A DNA stretch of 35,060 nucleotides. Origin: Lachnospiraceae bacterium Zagget3. GTDB taxonomy: Bacteria > Bacillota_A > Clostridia > Lachnospirales > Lachnospiraceae. The DNA is taken from assembly GCA_001941025.1 (NCBI GenBank), contig MSHE01000008.1, forward strand, positions 30,801 through 65,860. The letters run 5' to 3'. The position numbers and the translations under genes are program-made. Numbering within the stretch: the first letter of the stretch is position 1; each line of letters begins with the position of its first letter. Under the pieces are notes generated by a model. It was not told the origin of the DNA and did not search any database. It saw nothing but the letters and a program-made list of their open reading frames with translations. Below, one piece after another: positions 31,550 to 35,060 of the stretch.

Positions 31550-32428
31550 TTGGCAGAAAAACACATGGAACGGGCGGAGATATTGACACAGGAGAAGCTC
31601 ACGCCGGACATCCGCAGTCTGTGGATCCGCGCGGAGCGGATCGCGGACACGGCAGTGCCGGGACAGTTTCTCTCGGTGTACTGTGAGGAGGACAGCCGCA
31701 TCCTCCCCCGGCCGATAAGCCTCTGTGAGATCGATCCGGCGGCATCGGCCGTGCGTCTCGTCTACCGTATCGCGGGAGAGGGGACACGGGAGTTCTCCGA
31801 AAAACAGGCCGGTGACACGCTGCGCGTGCTCGGCCCGCTGGGAAACGGTTTTCCCCTGCGGGAGGAGAAAGCGCTTCTTGTCGGCGGAGGTATCGGCATT
31901 CCGCCGATTCTGGAACTTGCGAAGCGCTATCCCGGCGAGAAGACGATCGTACTTGGCTATAATGACGCAGATACCTTTTTGGCGGAAGAGTTTGCCGTGC
32001 TGGCGCGGGAAACTTCTGGCGGCGGCGACATATTGATCGCCACGATGGACGGCAGCGTCGGCACGCGGGGCACGGTGCTTGACGCGATCCGCGCGTGCGG
32101 CCCGGCGGGACAGCCCGACGGGCAGCCGGACGCGGCGGGACAAGCCGACGGTCAGCCGGGTGCAGCGGGACAAGCCGGCGCACAGCCGGGCGCGGAAAAA
32201 GTACTCTACGCCTGCGGTCCCACCCCTATGCTGCGCGCGGTAAAGGACTACGCGGCAGAGCGGGAGATGGCATGTTTCGTCTCTGTGGAAGCGCGGATGG
32301 CCTGCGGCATCGGGGCCTGTCTGGCCTGCGTCTGCCGGAGTACGGAGGTGGACTCGCACACCAATGTGCGCTACAAGAGGGTCTGCAGGGAGGGCCCGGT
32401 CTTTGACGCGCGGGAGATAGAATTGTAA
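31550..32428 (+). CDS. pyrK: Dihydroorotate dehydrogenase electron-transfer subunit
   Basis: PyrK carries FAD and a [2Fe-2S] cluster and passes electrons from PyrD to NAD+. FAD is bound by RPISLCEID (54-62), NAD by LLVGGGIGIPP (109-119), and the cluster by the cysteines in MACGIGACLAC (C252, C257, C260) and VC (C279). The protein has 292 residues, about 30 more than usual; the excess is a three-fold 10-residue Gly/Gln/Pro repeat at 186-215 in a loop of the NAD domain. Start TTG 31550 has AAAGGAG 8 nt upstream; ATG 31565 is too far from it. Functions as a complex with the pyrD product encoded next. Confidence 0.93.
   Translation: MAEKHMERAEILTQEKLTPDIRSLWIRAERIADTAVPGQFLSVYCEEDSRILPRPISLCEIDPAASAVRLVYRIAGEGTREFSEKQAGDTLRVLGPLGNGFPLREEKALLVGGGIGIPPILELAKRYPGEKTIVLGYNDADTFLAEEFAVLARETSGGGDILIATMDGSVGTRGTVLDAIRACGPAGQPDGQPDAAGQADGQPGAAGQAGAQPGAEKVLYACGPTPMLRAVKDYAAEREMACFVSVEARMACGIGACLACVCRSTEVDSHTNVRYKRVCREGPVFDAREIEL
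32105..32194 (+). repeat. 3 x 30-nt in-frame tandem repeat inside pyrK
   Basis: Three consecutive 30-nt units (32105-32134, 32135-32164, 32165-32194) encode AGQPDGQPDA, AGQADGQPGA and AGQAGAQPGA. The units differ at several bases, so the array is not brand new. Confidence 0.9.
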
Positions 32429-32477
32429 GAAACCGCATATGGCGGTAACGCATGAAATAAATTTGCAGGGGAACGAT

Positions 32478-33383
32478 ATGATTAATACGAGCGTGGAAAT
32501 CGCGGGAGTGCAATTAAAGAATCCGGTCATGACCGCGTCCGGCACGTTCGGATCCGGCGAAGAGTACGCGGAGTTCGTGGATTTAAACCAACTTGGCGCG
32601 GTCGTCACAAAAGGCGTGGCGAACGTTCCCTGGGAGGGAAACGCGACGCCGCGCGTCGCGGAGACACCGAGCGGCATGTTAAATGCCATCGGGCTCGAGA
32701 ATCCCGGAATCGAGCAGTTCCTTGAACGGGACATTCCGTTCCTCCGGCAATATGATACACGTATCGTCGTCAATGTCTGCGGACACACGGCGGAGGAGTA
32801 CCGCGCGGTGATAGAGCGGCTGGCCGGAGAACCGGTCGATCTGCTCGAGATCAATATCTCCTGCCCCAACGTAAGTGAGGGCGGGATCGCGTTCGGGCAG
32901 GACCCGCGCGCGGTGGAGAACATCACCCGTGCCTGCAAAGAGCACGCGGCGCAGCCTGTCATCATGAAGCTTTCCCCGAATGTCACGGACATCGCGGAGA
33001 TGGCGCGGGCGGCCGAGGCGGGCGGCGCGGACGCGGTCTCCCTTATCAATACGCTGACCGGCATGAAGATCGATGTGGAAAAGCGAACCTTTGTCCTCGC
33101 GAACCGGACCGGGGGACTTTCCGGACCGGCGATTCATCCCATCGCGGTGCGCATGGTATATGAAGCAGCGCAGGCCGTCGCGATTCCGGTGATCGGAATG
33201 GGCGGCATCCGAAACGCGGAGGACGCGCTTGAGATGATCCTCGCCGGCGCGACGGCTGTGGCCGTCGGCACGGCGCACTTCGCGGATCCCGCCGCCAGTG
33301 TGGAGGTTGCGGAGGGCATCGAAGCGTATCTGCGCGACGCGGACATTTCCGACATCCGTGATCTGATCGGCGGTGTCCGATAG
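32478..33383 (+). CDS. pyrD: Dihydroorotate dehydrogenase 1B, catalytic subunit
   Basis: This FMN enzyme oxidises dihydroorotate to orotate; class 1B works with PyrK and NAD+. It has the catalytic Cys129 in NISCPNV, the FMN motifs MTASGTFG and NTLTGMKID, GGLSGPAI, and GMGGIRNAEDALEMILAGATAVAVGT near the C-terminus. The 301-residue form starts at ATG 32478 with AGGGGA 6 nt upstream; the longer open frame from 32439 lacks a site. Cytoplasmic, directly after pyrK as usual in Firmicutes. Confidence 0.95.
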   Translation: MINTSVEIAGVQLKNPVMTASGTFGSGEEYAEFVDLNQLGAVVTKGVANVPWEGNATPRVAETPSGMLNAIGLENPGIEQFLERDIPFLRQYDTRIVVNVCGHTAEEYRAVIERLAGEPVDLLEINISCPNVSEGGIAFGQDPRAVENITRACKEHAAQPVIMKLSPNVTDIAEMARAAEAGGADAVSLINTLTGMKIDVEKRTFVLANRTGGLSGPAIHPIAVRMVYEAAQAVAIPVIGMGGIRNAEDALEMILAGATAVAVGTAHFADPAASVEVAEGIEAYLRDADISDIRDLIGGVR

Positions 33384-33394
33384 AGAGGCAGCGT

Positions 33395-34783
33395 ATGGAG
33401 GAACAGGCAAAGGTGAATCCTCTGGGCACCGAGCGGGTGCCCAGATTAATGAGACAATTTTCCATCCCGAGCATCATCGCGATGGTCATCGGCGCGGTGT
33501 ACAACCTGGTGGACCAATTGCTCATCGGCAACGTGGTCGGCACGCTCGGCAACGCGGCGACGAACATCGTGTTCCCGATGACGACCATCTGCCTGTCGCT
33601 CGCGTTGATGTTCGGCATAGGCGGAGCGGCCAATTTTAACCTGACGCTCGGAAGGGGCGAGACAGACAAGGCGGCCCATTACATCGGCAATTCCCTGGTC
33701 TTTTTGGTGATCAGCGGGGTGCTTGTGTGTGTGTTCACGGAAATCTTCATGACACCGCTGCTTGGCCTGCTCGGCGCGCCGGACGATGTATTCCCCTACG
33801 CGATGGATTACCTGCGGATCACAGCCATCGGGTTTCCGTTTTTGATCCTGACGACGGGAGGCTGCCATTTGATCCGCGCCGACGGCAGTCCGAGGCTCGC
33901 GATGACCAGTACGCTGACCGGGGCGATCATCAACACGGTCCTCGACGCGCTGTTTGTCGTGGCGCTTGGCTGGGGCATGCAGGGCGCGGCACTGGCGACG
34001 ATCATCGGACAGATCGTCTCCGCCATCATCGTGATCGTCTATATGTTCCGCTTTAAGACGGTCCCGTTTTTGGCCAAACATCTGCGGCCGATCGGAAAGT
34101 ACGCGCGGGAAATGACCGTGGTCGGCCTGGCACCGTTTTTTAACCAGATCTGCATGATGGTCGCGCAGATCGTCCTGAACCAGTCGCTGACCTATTACGG
34201 CGCGTTGTCCGTTTATGGTTCGGCAATCCCGCTGGCGTGCTGCGGCATCATCCAGAAGGTATATCAGATCTTTTACATGGTGATCATCGGGCTGGCGCAG
34301 GGCGCGCAGCCGATCGAGAGTTTTAACTATGGGGCCCGGCAGTACGCGCGGGTGCGCGCGACCTACCGAAATGCCATGATCGTGGGGTTTATCATCTGCC
34401 TCGCGGCGTTTGCCATCTTCCGGGGGTTTCCGCGGGAGATTCTGGAATTGTTTGGGAGCAACACGGAAGAGTATTTTGATTTCGGCGTGATGTTTTTCCG
34501 CATCTATATGCTGTTTGTCTGGCTGACCTTTATACAGCCGCTCACGTCGAACTTTTTTACCGCGATCGGCAAGCCGAGGAGAGGCATCTTCCTGGCCCTG
34601 ACAAGACAGTTGATCTGCTTCGTGCCGCTGGCATTGATCCTGCCGATCTTTTTCGGCATCGAGGGATTGCTTTACGCGCAGCCGATTGCGGATCTGATCT
34701 CGGCCGTTATCGCGGTGGGTATGATGATTGTGGAGTGGAGAACGCTAAAAAGGATGGAAATTGCACAGGCGGAAGAGTTATAA
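33395..34783 (+). CDS. MATE-family efflux transporter
   Basis: This 462-residue protein has about twelve hydrophobic segments in two halves, as in MATE exporters (MepA-like branch): FSIPSIIAMVIGAVYNLVDQLLIGN at the start of the first half and the matching VGLAPFFNQICMMVAQIVLNQSL at the start of the second. MATE proteins export drugs or metabolites using a Na+ or H+ gradient; the substrate is unknown. The start is ATG 33395 with GAGAGGC upstream, only 12 nt after pyrD, so it is probably co-transcribed with the pyr genes. Codons 10-17 form a perfect 10-bp hairpin. Confidence 0.9.
   Translation: MEEQAKVNPLGTERVPRLMRQFSIPSIIAMVIGAVYNLVDQLLIGNVVGTLGNAATNIVFPMTTICLSLALMFGIGGAANFNLTLGRGETDKAAHYIGNSLVFLVISGVLVCVFTEIFMTPLLGLLGAPDDVFPYAMDYLRITAIGFPFLILTTGGCHLIRADGSPRLAMTSTLTGAIINTVLDALFVVALGWGMQGAALATIIGQIVSAIIVIVYMFRFKTVPFLAKHLRPIGKYAREMTVVGLAPFFNQICMMVAQIVLNQSLTYYGALSVYGSAIPLACCGIIQKVYQIFYMVIIGLAQGAQPIESFNYGARQYARVRATYRNAMIVGFIICLAAFAIFRGFPREILELFGSNTEEYFDFGVMFFRIYMLFVWLTFIQPLTSNFFTAIGKPRRGIFLALTRQLICFVPLALILPIFFGIEGLLYAQPIADLISAVIAVGMMIVEWRTLKRMEIAQAEEL
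33421..33445 (+). other. Perfect 10-bp hairpin just inside the MATE gene
   Basis: TCTGGGCACC (33421-33430) pairs fully with GGTGCCCAGA (33436-33445) around a GAGCG loop, starting 26 nt after the A of the start codon. No T-run follows. Confidence 0.75.
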
Positions 34784-34791
34784 TGTAGAGG

Positions 34792-34818
34792 GGATCGGGT
34801 GAGAGGCCTGCCCGATCC
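34792..34818 (+). other. 8-bp hairpin upstream of the acidic repeat protein
   Basis: GGATCGGG (34792-34799) and CCCGATCC (34811-34818) are perfect complements around an 11-nt loop. An A-rich stretch follows rather than T, so it is not a plus-strand terminator. It lies between the MATE gene and the last open frame. Confidence 0.6.
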
Positions 34819-34838
34819 GGAATAAAAAAGGGATATAC

Positions 34839-35060
34839 ATGGAAAAGAGAAAAGACGGAACCGGCCGGAACGGGACGGATCCGGAAAAGAAGGAAAAAGA
34901 ACAGGACCGGCTCGACGAGGAGAAACCGGAAGAGACGGAAGAGGACGACTGGCTCGACGAGGAAGAACCGGAAGACGCGGAGTCGGAAGAGGCGGAGTCG
35001 GAAGAAGCGGACGAGGACGACTGGCTCGACGAGGAGGAACCGGAAGACGCGGAGAACTCG
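34839..35060 (+). CDS. Highly acidic repeat protein, N-terminal part (partial)
   Basis: An open frame from ATG 34839, with AAAAGGG 6 nt upstream, runs off the right edge (74 codons visible). The first 24 residues are charged and Gly/Lys-rich; the rest is dominated by Glu and Asp with repeats of WLDEEEPEDAE (two good copies and one weaker, RLDEEKPEE). No domain, signal peptide or membrane segment is visible in this part; such acidic N-termini often precede a membrane or extracellular domain, but that part is outside the window. I do not recognise the family. Strong coding bias comes from the repeat alone, so frame assignment rests on the good start site. Confidence 0.65.
   Translation, partial: MEKRKDGTGRNGTDPEKKEKEQDRLDEEKPEETEEDDWLDEEEPEDAESEEAESEEADEDDWLDEEEPEDAENS
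34941..35054 (+). repeat. 42-nt direct repeat in the acidic protein gene
   Basis: Segments 34941-34982 and 35013-35054 agree at 41 of 42 bases and encode the same EDDWLDEEEPEDAE. The 30 nt between them are themselves two near-identical 15-nt units (SEEAE and SEEAD). The period is 72 nt, in frame. Confidence 0.9.

Noticed and set aside
19159..34817. Shared 11-mer CCTGCCCGATC in the hairpins before pfkA and before the acidic repeat gene
   Set aside because: Many 11-mers are expected to recur by chance in a 35-kb GC-rich window, and the other arms of the two hairpins differ.
34792..34818. Terminator after the MATE gene
   Set aside because: The hairpin is good but is followed by A-rich, not T-rich, sequence on the plus strand.

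Overview
The window looks like a GC-rich chromosome segment from a Gram-positive, anaerobic member of the Clostridia, most likely a Lachnospiraceae-type gut bacterium. The reasons are the gene families (clostridial MutY iron-sulfur spacing, MscL with a zinc-ribbon tail, PyrK/PyrD class 1B, crotonase of the butyrate type, side-by-side PPi- and ATP-type phosphofructokinases, a COG2984/4120/1101-type ABC transporter), the strong AGGAGG-type ribosome binding sites, and a Gram-positive LexA box. No rRNA, tRNA, CRISPR array, insertion sequence or prophage was found. The region reads as core chromosome, densely packed, with no gene-free stretch over 300 bases.

Layout. 1-500: end of an F-type ATP synthase operon (acidic tail of a probable atpD, then atpC) closed by a bidirectional terminator. 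510-3433 (minus strand): family 2 glycosyltransferase, then mscL-mutY. 3562-4841 (plus): crotonase and a MarR-like regulator. 4968-6425 (minus): nicotinate phosphoribosyltransferase, divergent from ileS-glgP (6586-12274), which overlap by 8 nt. 12282-13157 (minus): CPBP membrane protease. 13225-21794 (plus): dnaE, PPi-type phosphofructokinase, class II aldolase, ATP-type pfkA, an RNA 2'-O-methyltransferase and a RelQ-type small alarmone synthetase. 21764-23023 (minus): adenosylhomocysteinase, whose 3' end overlaps the synthetase gene. 23274-26216 (plus): a three-gene ABC importer. 26219-26965 (minus): larE-like sulfur transferase. 27087-27377: TrpR/YerC-like regulator. 27563-29100: Y-family DNA polymerase and YolD-like partner under a perfect LexA box. 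29155-33383: pyrC-pyrF-pyrK-pyrD, followed 12 nt later by a MATE exporter. From 34839 an acidic repeat protein runs off the window.

How the genes work together. The central block combines replication (dnaE) with the upper glycolysis steps (two phosphofructokinases around aldolase) and stringent-response synthesis. The glycogen phosphorylase upstream supplies glucose-1-phosphate to the same pathway. The pyr block covers dihydroorotate formation, its oxidation to orotate, and OMP decarboxylation; pyrB and pyrE are not here.

No protein-coding system here looks wholly new. The most interesting signals are regulatory or repeat-based: an SOS-controlled mutagenic polymerase whose leader carries a complete intrinsic terminator and a second long hairpin; a multi-hairpin leader between the aldolase terminator and pfkA; a larE promoter whose predicted start coincides with the start codon (possible leaderless mRNA); a palindrome over the -10 of the TrpR-like regulator gene; an ABC-operon terminator embedded in the convergent larE gene; and a 3 x 30-nt tandem repeat inside pyrK. 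All structures were found by eye; no folding, alignment or database search was run.
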